Assembly: GCF_047948215.1 (NCBI RefSeq)
Contig: NC_134455.1
Coordinates: 308,778,147-308,842,146, forward strand
Source: Lycorma delicatula
Taxonomy: Eukaryota > Arthropoda > Insecta > Hemiptera > Fulgoridae
Reading direction: 5' to 3'
Length of the DNA stretch: 64,000 nucleotides
Part shown: positions 37,248-48,470 of the stretch, piece after piece
Numbering within the stretch: position 1 is the stretch's first letter
Layout: each line of letters begins with the position of its first letter
Notes under the pieces: generated by a model
Told to the model about the DNA's origin: nothing
The model's database searches: none
What the model saw: the letters and a program-made list of their open reading frames with translations, nothing else
Made by a program: the position numbers and the translations under genes

Positions 37248-37759
37248 TGAAATCAATTACAAGAAAATTAAGTTCAAATTTTATTTTTTGTTAACAAATT
37301 TTGTAATATCCTTATTATTCTAACGTAAAACTATTGCATAGTTCCCTTTATCAATATCAATAAAGCTATTAAACAAATAGGTTTCATCTAATTGTTTTTT
37401 GTTTTAGTATATTTAGCTCTGCGTCATATGTGGTTGTATTTAGTCATAAGAATTGCTTTTCTGTATCATATATTCCTTGCCAACAATGGTTTATGCTTTT
37501 ATAGTATTATTATAATTATTCTTACCATTCATTATTATCACTAAAATTATTATTATTTTAATAATATATGAACGATAGTTTTGTTTATTCAAAACTATTG
37601 TTCCACATCTGTTCTTACTTCCTTTTCAATGGTAATGGAAAAAGTAATATCTCTCCATATATTTAATTATGTCCATCATAGTATCTCCTTTTTCTAAAGG
37701 TTTTATGAGGGGTCTCCTTGTGTCTTTCAATCTTGCTTCTTTTTTTAATTTTACAGGGA
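37248..37759. other. AT-rich DNA, nothing recognised
   Basis: No supportable feature. Confidence 0.5.
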
Positions 37760-38740
37760 GGATTGGATTTAGGTAAATGTGGTTTTCATTGACTTTCAGA
37801 AGGCATTTGATAAGATGCACCGTCTCCTGCTTGTTCATAAACTGCAGAGTTTTGGATTCAGTAATCATCTCCTAAGATGGATTTCTTCTTATCTTTGCAA
37901 CAGATGTTTTGTTGTTTGCTTTGCTGGCTCTACATCTTTCCATGAGTTTTTTGCAACATCTGGCGCTCCACAAGGGTCCAATCCCCTAGTCCCTTGCTCT
38001 TCCTTCTATTTATCATGACATTGCTGATGTCATCGCTGTTGATTTTGCCTATCATGTGGGTGAATTAAAGACCTTTTGGACTATATCTTCTCTGTTGACA
38101 ATCCCCTGCTACAGAAGAATATGGACACTGTTTTCCAAGAGTCTCAACAGAATTTCATGCCTTTGAATTTTCACAAAATTAAGTTTGTATCTTTTTCAAG
38201 AAAGAGCAATATGTCTTTTATTGGGTACTCTTTGGGTGAACACATTAAACAGAGAAATATGTTGTAATGGATTTGGGTGTCTTGTTGGGACTCCAAGCTT
38301 TATTTGATCATGTTGATCAAATTGTTTGTAGAGTAAGACGTAATCTGGGTCTTATTAAATGGCTGGCGAAACATTTCCATTACCCTTGAGCATGTTTGGT
38401 TTTGTAGCTTTGATATGTAGCCTTCTTGAATACAACATGTGTATTTGGATCTGAAAATAAGGTTGCACATCTGAAAAAAATAGAAGGGGTCAGAATAATT
38501 TACTCTCCTGGCCATGGTTTAAATTCAATTTTTTTGAACTCAGTAACACCAAATACTGTCATCTATTCGGTTTTCCTACGTTAATAGCTAGAAGGGACGT
38601 TTTTGATCACCTTTTCTTTTATAAACATCTTCATGGACAGCTTCCTTTACCTAATACTGTCTTTGTGTGTTCCTCATTTGAATTCTCATAACACATACCT
38701 ACCTTATGATAAATGTGTCAATCCAGCATCTCATTTGTAG
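37760..38740 (+). pseudogene. Jockey/CR1-like LINE reverse transcriptase relic
   Basis: 37776-38018 reads VVFIDFQKAFDKMHRLLLVH (first catalytic Asp), FGFSNHLLRWISSYLCNRCF and TSGAPQGSNPL (motif B). The YADD box is destroyed. 38076-38267 retains DYIFSVDNPLLQKNMDTVFQ, LNFHKIKFVSFSRK and FIGYSLGEHI of the palm/thumb. 38268-38740 holds further thumb remnants, such as WVSCWDSKL for the LGVxxDSKL motif. Many stops and frame changes are present. There is no endonuclease. Wording favours the Jockey or CR1 groups. Confidence 0.65.
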
Positions 38741-39144
38741 AATTGAATTGAATTTTTTCAGCCTTTTGTAGAATTTTGCAAAAATATAAAAAAATTTGTT
38801 TTACTTTATATTTTATATGTTTTCTATTTTCTATATCAGAACTGCATTTTGTATTTTTTTAACTAATTTCAGTACTAATTTCTTTCAACTTGGAATTACT
38901 TTGTTAAATCATTTTGATTATTTCGTTTGGTAATCTTTGTTTTTCTTCACTGTTAGGAACTGATGCTGTATATATTGTTATTGGTATATGGACTGTATGA
39001 TTATATATAGACTGGACCATGTGATTGTGATTATTAGTATATGATGAAATTCTAAATAGTGAATCTTAGTATTTATTTATACATTATATAATTCTATTAG
39101 AGAAGTTTTCAGATTTCTGTAAGCACACTACACTAAGGCCTATG

Positions 39145-39180
39145 GCTGTTCTAGTGTAAAAATAAAGTAAATAAAATGAT
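39145..39180 (+). repeat. probable LINE 3' end
   Basis: AAGGCCTATGGCTGTTCTAG followed by TGTAAAAATAAAGTAAATAAA. This may be the A-rich 3' tail of the Jockey-like relic some 400 bp upstream. Confidence 0.3.
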
Positions 39181-41589
39181 TATTATTATAACAAAGTTAG
39201 TCCAGCTTTGGGAACTTTAGCATTTGCGACACTGTAAAAGCAAATGCTGGAGAACCTTTCTTATATTAGGTAAAAAAATCTATGCCAAATCATGCAACCA
39301 ACCACCAACTAAGAATGATTTGTTTATTAAAAGTAGATGACAGTGAATTAATTTATTTATTTATTTTATCAAAATATCTTTCTGAGAAAGCCATAAATTT
39401 GATAAAAGAACCCATTAATTTGTTCCTTGTTTAATTCACTATTCTAGATCATATTCAAGAAAGTTTGTTCTTGTACCTTGATCTAAATGTTTGATAAATT
39501 TACAGGATATGTAGAACGCCTTGCAGTTATTAGCAGGTGATGAGGATTTCTAAAAATAAAACTTTGTGAATGGAAAGTATCTGTGAATAAATTTTCCTTG
39601 ATCGAAAATTATAAATCCAGTAAAATCTACAATTATTAATGAAGATTTATTGGTCTGAAGTTGAGATCCAAAGGAAAATAATTAAAGAACAAAGAAAGAA
39701 ATATTTAAAACTTGGTGAAGATTATTACAATGAGAAAAAGAATAAGTATGAATTCAAAGTAATGCAACATTTTATGCATTGGTGTATAAATATCTGCTGG
39801 CTCAATTTCTATAGCATGGAATTGCATTGTACAACATATGTCTTTAAAAACCAACTGAACAATTGATTATATCACATAATAAAATATCACCAAACTGTTT
39901 CACCTAGTATAAATTGCAAGGAGACATATAGGGCAAAGAATTAGCATTCTGTGTTTACAAAGTGCATTGAAATTAATATATAAATGAATAATATATTCAT
40001 GTTTAAAGCAGAGCTGAAATATATGTCTTATGTATTATGAAATGATAAGTCTGAGGTGTCAAATTACATACCAATAAATCCTTGTATTCAGGGCACTCCC
40101 ACATGGAAGCTTACATCATATACATTGATAATAAAACAAAGAAAAATATCGGCTAGTATTAAAATATCAAAAGACTACGCCAATCTTAAAGATGTAAACC
40201 AATCTAAATTTAATTAAAATATCTTTTATTGAGAACTAATAAAATAAGAAGTGCAAATTTACTGCCTGAAAATAAAATGGATTGTAAATCTACTTTTTGC
40301 CTCTGATAAATTTTATTATAAATATTATTTTCTCGTTCCAGAAGTTTTAAAAAATTTTTAATTAACTCACAGTACTAAAGCAATGAATACACTGAACCAG
40401 CTCAGGAACTGATGTTAAAATCAATCTCTAATAAATAGACTCAAGGTAACTTAAGTGACTTTAATTACTTATAGTAGAGTTCAAAAAAAGATAGATTCTC
40501 AATTCTCATGTACTATTTTTTGTTTGCTGACTATGATCGCCAGATGAAGTGGGTTAGATTGGCATAGTGGTGTCTGAGCTTGAGATGAAAGAGATATAAG
40601 CCTCAATTTTCCAGCCTCATATCAGTTTGGTTCTTCCTAGGGTAGTTTAGGTGGAAAGAAAGCGTGCTGGGAGGGTGTCTGATACATAGTGCCTGAAGCC
40701 GTAATGAAAACTAGGTTGGTCTTCCAAAATAATAATGGAAGAATTGGAGGAGTGGCCTGGTAGTCTTCTTATCTGACCTTGTTGCTGCTCTATTATATAG
40801 TCTAGTAATTTTTTATACATATTTAAGTTAAATATCTTACCTCGTTATGTAATGTTAGCTGTGTTTAATATTTTAGTTTTTTGGGAAAAAAACGTCCTTT
40901 TTCCATTTTAAAATGAGTATAAGATTTAAAAAGTATTGCTTTTGAAATGCAATAGTTTGTGAATAAGATATCACTATAAGGCCTAAATTTACAGTGAAAA
41001 AAAGTAATGTGTAACATTCAGTGAAAAAAAGATATATTAGTAATATTAAAATAATTTACATATAATTTATCTAAACATGGAGTTATTTATTACATACAAA
41101 AATATCATTAAAGTCATGTTCAATGAAATTAAACTATTTAAAAAAATAAACTAAAATTTACAATACTGAATCGGACCTCAGAAGTAAACAATATTTATGT
41201 TTAATCAACTCAAATAACCAATTCAGAATATACAGTTTAGCCAGTGTTACAAAGCATTATTTTTTGAATGAGAAACTTCATAATGTATGCATCACATTTT
41301 TTCCTTAAAAATCCTAGTTGTGATTTGTTTATGCCAATGCATTGAAGGGAAATATAAAGGGAAGCTTAATATCTCCCTTTATAATAACTGTAAAAATTTG
41401 AAGATTATTATTTTATTATTATATATTATTTTATTCTCAATAAAACTTATGTTAAATTACAGAATTTGATTAGGTTACTGGTTTTTTACATTAAAAACTG
41501 AAAAATTTTAATAAATTTAAGAAAAATAACTGAAAATAAATCTAAGAAAAATAACTTCATTAATTTTTTATATTCACTGTTGCAATAAA
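39181..41589. other. AT-rich DNA, no gene seen
   Basis: Mostly featureless. 40540-40790 is GC-richer, with TTGGCATAGTGGTGTCTGAG resembling a pol III A box, so it may be a degraded SINE. No B box was found. Confidence 0.4.
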
Positions 41590-41871
41590 ATATTTTGTAT
41601 TATTCACTCTTCCAATCACCGCTCATCTACATCCATCAGTTCCCAAATAATTACAAGAGCATTTGGAATGCAGTTCCCTAAGCTTACTTGCAGAAAAAAT
41701 GATGTACTTTGTTAACATTGTGTTTAAGCATAAAGAATTAGAATCCAGCCATTTTTTAGTAGCACAGAAACCATTGGTAGCCATCTCAAACATGAATTCC
41801 CAAGATTCCTTGGAAAAAGTTAAAGTGGTATCATCAGCAAATGAGATAATCTGACAATTTATTAAATTCAA
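41590..41871 (-). pseudogene. Jockey/CR1-like RT fragment (FADD box)
   Basis: The minus-strand frame 41871-41623 reads NLINCQIISFADDTTLTFSK, with the FADD catalytic box, then ATKKWLDSNSLCLNTMLTKY, which matches the palm-to-thumb part of Jockey/CR1-type reverse transcriptases (NxxKT motif degraded to NTMLTK). Only about 80 residues survive and the frame closes at a stop. Confidence 0.6.
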
Positions 41872-41924
41872 GTTAAATATATTATTTTACGTTTAGTAAA
41901 TAAGATTGGTGAAACATGGTTCCC

Positions 41925-41955
41925 TATATCTTATGGAGGCGATCCATAAGATATA
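41925..41955. repeat. perfect 13-bp hairpin
   Basis: Arms 41925-41937 (TATATCTTATGGA) and 41943-41955 with the 5-nt loop GGCGA. Confidence 0.85.
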
Positions 41956-43394
41956 AGGATATAAAGATTGACATAATCTTTTGTAATAAACACACTGATG
42001 TGAGTGTCAAAGGGGATGTTATTTGCCAGAAATAATTTCCACTAATAGCTCAATAAAATAAATAATATATATAATTAAATAAAAAAAATTATTTAAAAAT
42101 TAAATAAATATTTTATCCTGTTCAGCGCGTAATAATACATTATACAGATCATGTCACTATGTAAGTATAAAAACACAAATTATAATATAAAAAATAGGTA
42201 TGATTAGAGTGTCTTTTAATTATTTAAAAGATAATGTATATTTTTAATTTATATACATTATTAATTTAGTTTTTTTTAAATTAGTATTTAAAAATTCATT
42301 GACAGAGAAATAATATTATTTCTGTAAGAGAAAATATTTTATTGTATTTTAAATAAACTGGTGGGAAGATTTTTCAGATGGTTCTGTAATTTATTAGAAA
42401 TGTCAACAGAACCACAATAAGCTCCTTTCTTGTAGGCTGAAATATTGTGTTGAATTAAACAAAAAGAATTATATTGCCTGGTTTGGTAGAGATGGATATT
42501 GTTACTTTTTAGGAATAAGTGACTATTCTTTTTAGCAAAGATTGAACATTCATAAATATAAACACAAGGATAAGTTAAGATACATAATTTTCTAAATATC
42601 AGTTACACAATTCATACTTATAGGTACCAGATAATGATTGATGGCCCATGTCTCTATGTTAAAGACCATCCAGATAAAAGCACCTCTTCTGATACTATTG
42701 TTATTAAGTTTTTTAATCAGTAAAAAATATGGAACTAGATCAAATGCTTACTGAGATTGCAAGAAATTATAAAACGAAATCTTTTTATTATTTAGGGGAT
42801 TTAACATATTTTTCAGAAACTAGAAAATGGGTATGTAAGTAGACAACCTTTTCCTAAAACCAAGTTAAAAGTTTGTTAATGCTTTATGCTTTTCAAGAAA
42901 TTAAAAAGTGAAAGAAATAATTCAAAGTAATTGAAGAGAAAATCAGAATGGAAAACCTCTGATAAGAACCGTTAATTATCAGCAAGGCTTGAAAGTTATG
43001 CTGGACTTCACTTAGTAGGATCCTAAAAGAAATGACTGGTCATTTGTTATGTAAGTGATAAGATACAAGAAAGGGGAATTCTTGGATGAGGTTATAGAAA
43101 ATCTGCTAACTTGAGAAATATTGAATGGTACACTTTTTAAGTCTGAAAATAAAAAGTTACTCTCATTTAAGTCTTAAAGGGTTTATTTTTTAAATACTAT
43201 AATTTTATTTCATTTTGAAATTTATAATAAAGGTTTATTAAAAAAAAAAAATAGAAAATGAAAAAGATATGATACATATCATGTCTTTTAATTTTCATTT
43301 TAAATCAATTAATTATTCTTCTTGAGCCTGTACTTACAAATAAAATTAATTTATGGTTGTAAGAGAGCAGCAACAAATGGCATCTGAGTAGAAT
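41956..43394. other. AT-rich DNA, nothing recognised
   Basis: No supportable feature. Confidence 0.5.
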
Positions 43395-43830
43395 TAAAAT
43401 GTGAGAGTGACTTCATGAAAACAGTCTGTGTTAAACTACAGTCTCAGTGGAATAAGTTCTGTCTGCTAAGTCCTCCCATGGCCTTATACGGCATCCAGGA
43501 GAATGTGTTTGTAGAACCTTTTATCCCAAGCAACAGAAGAGACCAAGTCATCCTAACTCGGCTGAATATTGGACACACAAGGCTATTCCACGCCTATCTA
43601 TTTGGCTCTTCTCAGTAGAACTGTGAGGTGTGCAATGTAAAATGATCCATAAACTACTTGCTCATAGATTGCCCAATGTTCAGGTCTATTTGACAAAAAT
43701 TAAACCTGGGTTCAGATGTGAAGTGTTTACTAAACCAGAAGGAATACATAAAAAGACTGTTGCAATTTCTCTATAATATTGGAATGAAGAATGTAGTTTA
43801 GCGATTTTGCTTATGTGAGATCCCTTACGG
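43395..43830 (+). pseudogene. I/Jockey-type LINE C-terminal fragment
   Basis: SQWNKFCLLSPPMALYGIQE, then RRDQVILTRLNIGHTRLFHA and CEVCNVK*SINYLLIDC. This is the region after RNase H in I-type LINE proteins (xxQVxLxRLRIGHxRLTH followed by a Cys/His knuckle). Its knuckle His is replaced. It matches in layout the C-terminus at 47160-47360 and is therefore a second, separate copy lying upstream of the next element. Confidence 0.65.
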
Positions 43831-43889
43831 AATACTATATGTGCAGTGTAAATAGACTAGTGGTGATGTTTAAATTTCACTGGTTAACA

Positions 43890-44792
43890 TAAAATTTGGA
43901 ACTAAAAAGGGAGTAGATGTTCTATATAGTTTGACCAGCGACTAACGTGGGTAAAACAATTAAAGGAGCCGAAGGTAAAACGTTTAAAAATGTTATACAT
44001 GCTAAAAGTTTTATCTTATATTCGATGGGGAGCTGATCGAGTATCATGTTGTGCTTCTACCGAGCTCTAGTCCGTTCCCGCTTAGACTACAGCTGTGTGG
44101 CTTATTTGTCTGCTTGGTCCAGCGTTCTTAGAATGCTAGATGCAGTCCATCATTCATTCATCCATCTTGCTACAGGTGCATTTCCTTTTAGTCTTGTGGT
44201 AAGTCTTCTTGTAGAAAGTAGTGAGCCATCCTTTTGGAACAGATGAAACCCCATGATCTGCACTTACGTATCTTGTATTAAAGTGCAACAAAATGATCCA
44301 ACTTTTGATGCAGTGTTTTCTAACCTACATCTGAATCAATACCAGGAACAGCCAAGAACTACTTCTCTGCTAGGCATCAGAGCTCAGTGCCTTTTCTTAG
44401 CTCTAAATATACAATTACCTCCAGTTCAGTTAATTACTGCTTTGGTCTTTGTCATTATCATAAGAAGGGCCCAAATCCGGTTACCTACGTGAGGAATTTT
44501 ATATTATAAATAGCGTGAATCCTGATGCTATAGTTTGTACAGACGGCTCTAAAAACCTTAATTCTGTTGGTTGTGTTTTGTGGTTGGCAACAGAACATAC
44601 ATGTTGGCCTTCCCAACATCAATGTATTTTCATTGCAGATCTGTATGCTATTAATAAGGCCTTAAATATAATTAGCCCAACATTTCAATGCGTACTTGTC
44701 CGCTCAGATTCCATGAGTACCTTACAAGCGATTAGTGAGATGTATTCCAGACACCCTACTGTATGTGAGATTTATAGTTGCAACAGCGAATC
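43890..44792 (+). pseudogene. I-type LINE: RT thumb and RNase H, left part
   Basis: Starts with DQRLTWVKQLKEPKVKRLK and a second segment LYRALVRSRLDYSCVAYL (44052-44110), the thumb region after the RT core. 44253-44492 is linker. 44515-44792 is an RNase H domain with VCTDGSKNLNSVGC (Asp), FIADLYAINKAL (Asp where Glu is usual) and VRSDSMSTLQAI (Asp). RNase H is characteristic of the I group. The domain is cut at 44793 by a DNA transposon and resumes at 46922. Upstream RT and endonuclease are missing. Confidence 0.75.
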
Positions 44793-46921
44793 TACGAGCT
44801 TGTGACATCACGTGCTGACATCTCATTATATTATTGTTTTTCAAAATATTATTTTTGCCCGTAATTATTGTTTTTATTTCATTTTTCGACTTACAAACAA
44901 TACCGGCTCCCAAACAATACATTTATGTTGTTGTATATTCTATTTTTTCCACTTCAGTTGATTACATGTAAAAATGCTTAATGACTCAATCTTGTAAACA
45001 ATAAAAATTCATTAACCAATGACTAATGCTCTGATTGGTATTTGTACAGGCCTATAAAAATTTATACATGCAGCTAGAAATGATGTCTTTCTTCACGATT
45101 ATATTTAGATCCATCATTTGTAGTACACAATGTTTGTATAAAGAAATAAACTTTAGTCCAGTTTATATCACGTTCATTGAAGGTATTCAGAGAGCATTTT
45201 TGTTGCAGTCATATTATTTTATAATTACTCATTGTTTTTTGCAAATTTTTTGTAATATATTAATTTTTGTTCATGTTATTAGTGTGATTTGTTATGGCAG
45301 AATTTAAATCCGAAGTTAAAAAAAAAAGCTTAGGAGTCAAGCATGTGAAATTATCAACAATGTTTATGATTTTAAGAAAAAAAGAAGCTCCAAAACTAGG
45401 TAAATTAACTAACTGACAATAAACATATAATTGGCATTAAAAAATGTGAAGAAAGAACTGCAGCTGCTTGTGGAATACCAAGTACACAGGTTCAAAAACT
45501 CAGAAGAGAAAAAAAAGACATGTTTCTTCAGTCAGCATTCCAATCGTGTTCTTTCAGCATGCTGAAAAAGTATAAACTACATTCGAAATCTGTCAGTGGA
45601 CTGGGCAGCTTTGATTTAGGTGTAATTAAAAGAAGAATTAATGAATTTCATTCAAAGAAGAATGAATTACCTACTTTAAAAAAAATAGACAAAAACTTCA
45701 GTCATCTATTCATTTTAAAGGCAGTGAATCAACTTTAGCTGTTATTTTGAAAGAGTTAGGTTTCAAATGGTGTAAAACTAAAAATAAACATTTAATTGAG
45801 AAATCCGATCAGGTGGAAGAGAATTGAATATTTGCAGGCAATGGCTAAGTACAGGCAAAGCAATGCTACAATTGTTTATTTGGATTAAATGTATGTTATA
45901 AGTTTGCATTGTTCGTCAAAGTTGTGGTCTGATGGTATTTTTGAGGGACTTCATGTGCCAATTAATAAAGGTGACCATTTAATAGTAATTCAGCTGGAGA
46001 AATCGGTTTTATTCTGAACACATTACTAACTTGGAAAGCCAATTTGAAAAGTGGTGACTACCATGATAACATGAATACAGATAATTTCATGAAATAGGCG
46101 TGTGAAAAATTGATTCCAAATGTTCCACTAATGTTACTAGTAGTTGTTGATCATGTTCTTTATCACAATACTGATATTGATAAAGCACCAAATTCAAACT
46201 CCAGAAGAAAAGATATGACTGATTGGCTGGAGAAAACCCATATTCAAAAATGCTGAAACCACAGTTATATGAATTAGTAAAGTTACATAAAACTAAAGTA
46301 CGAAAATATCACTTGATGAACTTTTGAAAAAACAGTGGCATTGTGTTTTTAGACTCCCACTGTACCATCTGATTTGAATCCAATCGAGATGGTATGATCA
46401 GCCGTGTAAATGACATGTGGTGAGTATAACACAACATTTTCTTTTACAAATGTTGAAAAATTAACAAAGGAGAAAATTAATACCATGAATGAAGATAACT
46501 GGGACACTTTATTGTGAAAAAGTAAAAAATATTGAAAAAGAGTATGAAAAACTGGAACCAGTGATAGATGAAATGACAGAACATTATATTATATGTGTAC
46601 ACTCTGATAGGGAAAATGAAAATGAAAGTGACTGTGATAGTAATTCGTTTAGCGAGGATGGTGAACTTGCTAGAAGTTTGAATTAGATGCATGAAGAAAA
46701 TCCAAGTAACTCTTGTTTATAATTAAAAATTAATAATTTAGTAGAAATAAAGGTTATAAAAGAATTAATTACATATTATTTATAATTAGTAAATCTAAAT
46801 ATGACAGTTATTACCACGTGCAATATGATAATAAGTAATACTTCGATTTGATATGTGGAATTGATGTTTTCAGGCCGAGTAGTATTACGCAGTCTGATAG
46901 TGACGTCACAAGCTCTGGCTA
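44793..46921 (+). mobile_element. Tc1/mariner-like DNA transposon nested in the LINE
   Basis: Body about 44795-46919. The left end CGAGCTTGTGACATCAC matches the reverse of the right end GTGACGTCACAAGCTCTGG over about 15 bp with one mismatch. TA flanks both sides (44793-44794, 46920-46921), the Tc1/mariner target duplication. Removing the element rejoins the RNase H domain: the left flank ends VCEIYSCNSES and the right flank resumes with FCWLPSHIGISDNKCADG. Inside lies a degenerate DDE transposase. A few bases differ between the two tips. Confidence 0.8.
45294..46686 (+). pseudogene. DDE transposase of the nested Tc1/mariner-like element
   Basis: ATG at 45294 (MAEFKSEVKKKSLGVKHV). Later segments read IKRRINEFHSKKNELPTLKK and LAVILKELGFKWCKTKNKHL. 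The active-site blocks are VYLD*MYV (45874-45894; the Glu after the first Asp is now a stop), LVVVDHVLYHNTDIDK (second Asp at 46149-46151) and PSDLNPIEMV (Glu at 46386-46388). The Asp-to-Glu interval is about 78 codons, far more than the 34-41 of canonical families. It includes DMTDWLE and PQLYELVKLHK, and similar long-spaced forms are, as I recall, common in insects. The C-terminus is acidic (SDRENENESDCDSNSF). Multiple stops make it inactive. Confidence 0.65.
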
Positions 46922-47400
46922 GTATAGAGTGATATTTCTCAAATGACTCAATGTAATATAACTGTAAGCTTCTGCTGGCTCCCCAGCCATATTGGAATTT
47001 CAGACAATAAATGCGCTGATGGTAGGGGCAAAATAGTTTACAGCCTCCTTTCATCAATCGTGTTGTTTCAAGCAATCTTATCTGTTTTCTGAAGAGGGTG
47101 GTTCATGATGAGTGGTAAAATGAATGGAATGCTATCATCAAAACAATAAACTTCGTTCCCTTAAGAACACTGTGTTGCCATGGAGCTCCTCATGCAGAAG
47201 AAATAAACATCAAGAGGAAGTTATTATTTGCCGTTTGCAAATAGGGCACAATAGGCTCACTCATCGATGTCTGATGACCCAAGCAGATGCACATATTTCT
47301 GATCATTGCAACTGCCAACTAACTGTGCACCACATACTTGTGGATATTATCTGTTATGCGTCGAAAGTTTAAAGTAGGGGCTGCCATGTGAAATACATTG
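46922..47400 (+). pseudogene. I-type LINE: end of RNase H and C-terminal zinc knuckle
   Basis: Continuation of the LINE interrupted at 44793. FCWLPSHIGISDNKCADG is the end of RNase H (the His of SHIG and the Asp of ADG are present). 47124-47372 reads NKLRSLKNTVLPWSSSCRRN, VIICRLQIGHNRLTHRCLMT and CNCQLTVHHILVD, the conserved C-terminus of I-type LINEs. One frame change separates the halves. Confidence 0.75.
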
Positions 47401-47799
47401 GGGAACAATGAAACAATGTTAGCTAATCTTCCGTGATTTTGCAGGGTTGTCAGTTTATATTAAAATATTTGAGTATTCAGGAGTAGCTTTCAGCTATTTA
47501 TATCATTTGGCATATAGCAGACGGCAATTTTAGTGTTTTAATTTAGATTATTGAAGTAATATTTCCAAGTGGTTTTATTTCACCTTTTTTTGGGTTTTAG
47601 CCTTTAATTTAATTTTTAATAATTATTTTTATATTTATTTACATGCTATATAAATATCACATCCAGATGCTAATAATGACACTTTGTTGAGTGCCCAGGA
47701 AAAAAAAATCAAAACATTGACCACAACTTCTTGATGTTTATCACTGAGAGAGCCACAATATTTCTTACCAAATGTTTTCTTTCTGTTGTAATCCTTTTT

Positions 47800-47962
47800 T
47801 TTAAACTCTGGGACCATTGTTCGGTATGGTCCAACCACCTTCAGAGGTTGAGGTGAAACGCCAATTTTGTAGTGTGTGAAAATGCAATACCATATTGGGA
47901 TTTGAACACAGGACCTCCAGATGATAGGCTGAAACACTATTACTTACACCATGGAGGCCAGT
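47800..47962 (-). mobile_element. SINE S2, longest copy
   Basis: The minus strand reads: an A-box-like TCCATGGTGTAAGTAATAG, B-box region GGTCCTGTGTTCAAATCCCA, ATATGGTATTGCATTTTCAC, then a 3' module with CAACCTCTGAAGG, CATACCGAACAATGGTCCCA and GAGTTTAAAA. The 3' module resembles that of SINE S1 (CATCCTCTGAAG, ACCTGAACGGTAATTCCCGG, AGGATAAAC). It sits in the 3' part of the I-type LINE. No clear target duplication was found. Confidence 0.6.
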
Positions 47963-47967
47963 TATTG

Positions 47968-48340
47968 TAATCCTTTAGATACCTCAACAGGAAACCATCT
48001 GGAAGGCTCAGATTGGGGGATCTTGGAAGTCATTTCCAATTTTAGTGATTAATCATTTGGGAAAATGTTATCTTAATTGAGTCATTGTGACTCTGCCAGT
48101 ATGGGCAGTAGCTCTTTCTTGCCGAAACCAAACCACATCCTTTTTCTAACATAGTTTCTTAATTTTTGTTTTCCAGTTCTTGTAAGTAACAAAAACTTCC
48201 AGTGACACTTTATTGCCATGTATTATTGGGCATGGAATTATTAAACCATTTCTGACGAAATGGTTTGTGTGTTTTTAAATAGCAAGAGCCCTTTACACCC
48301 TTTTCATCTTGTGTTTCTTTAAGTTTCTAATATCCTTTGA
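47968..48340 (-). pseudogene. Tc1/mariner transposase relic (Rosa-like)
   Basis: The minus-strand frame reads DVVWFRQERATAHTGRVTM, then stops and remnants of the form HFPK*LITKIGNDFQDPP. This corresponds to the WFQQDGATAHT block, with the catalytic Asp replaced by Glu, and the GDxxWPPRSPDL block of the same transposase group as 11422-11990. Only the core third survives, with at least four stops. A 10-bp hairpin with a 4-nt loop lies inside it (48243-48252 and 48257-48266). Confidence 0.55.
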
Positions 48341-48423
48341 CATGTCTTTATGTGAATGATCTGTTTGACAAGACAAGTCTTCTAGTTGCTAGTGGTTTTA
48401 ATCAGAAAGGAAAATATATTATT

Positions 48424-48470
48424 TTTTTGTAGAAAAGGACTAATAACCATAGTAGTTGATGCTCTAAATA
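48424..48470 (+). repeat. 3' tail of the I-type LINE
   Basis: GGACTAATAACCATAGTAGT followed by TGATGCTCTAAATAATCT. It matches the last bases before the poly(A) of the ORF1-only element at 60499-60538 (GGCTAATGACCAAAGTAGTC, GATGCCCCTAAAAACCTC) at roughly 30 of 37 positions. It lies at the right distance to be the 3' end of the LINE whose coding part ends at 47372, allowing for the inserted SINE and transposase relic. Confidence 0.55.
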
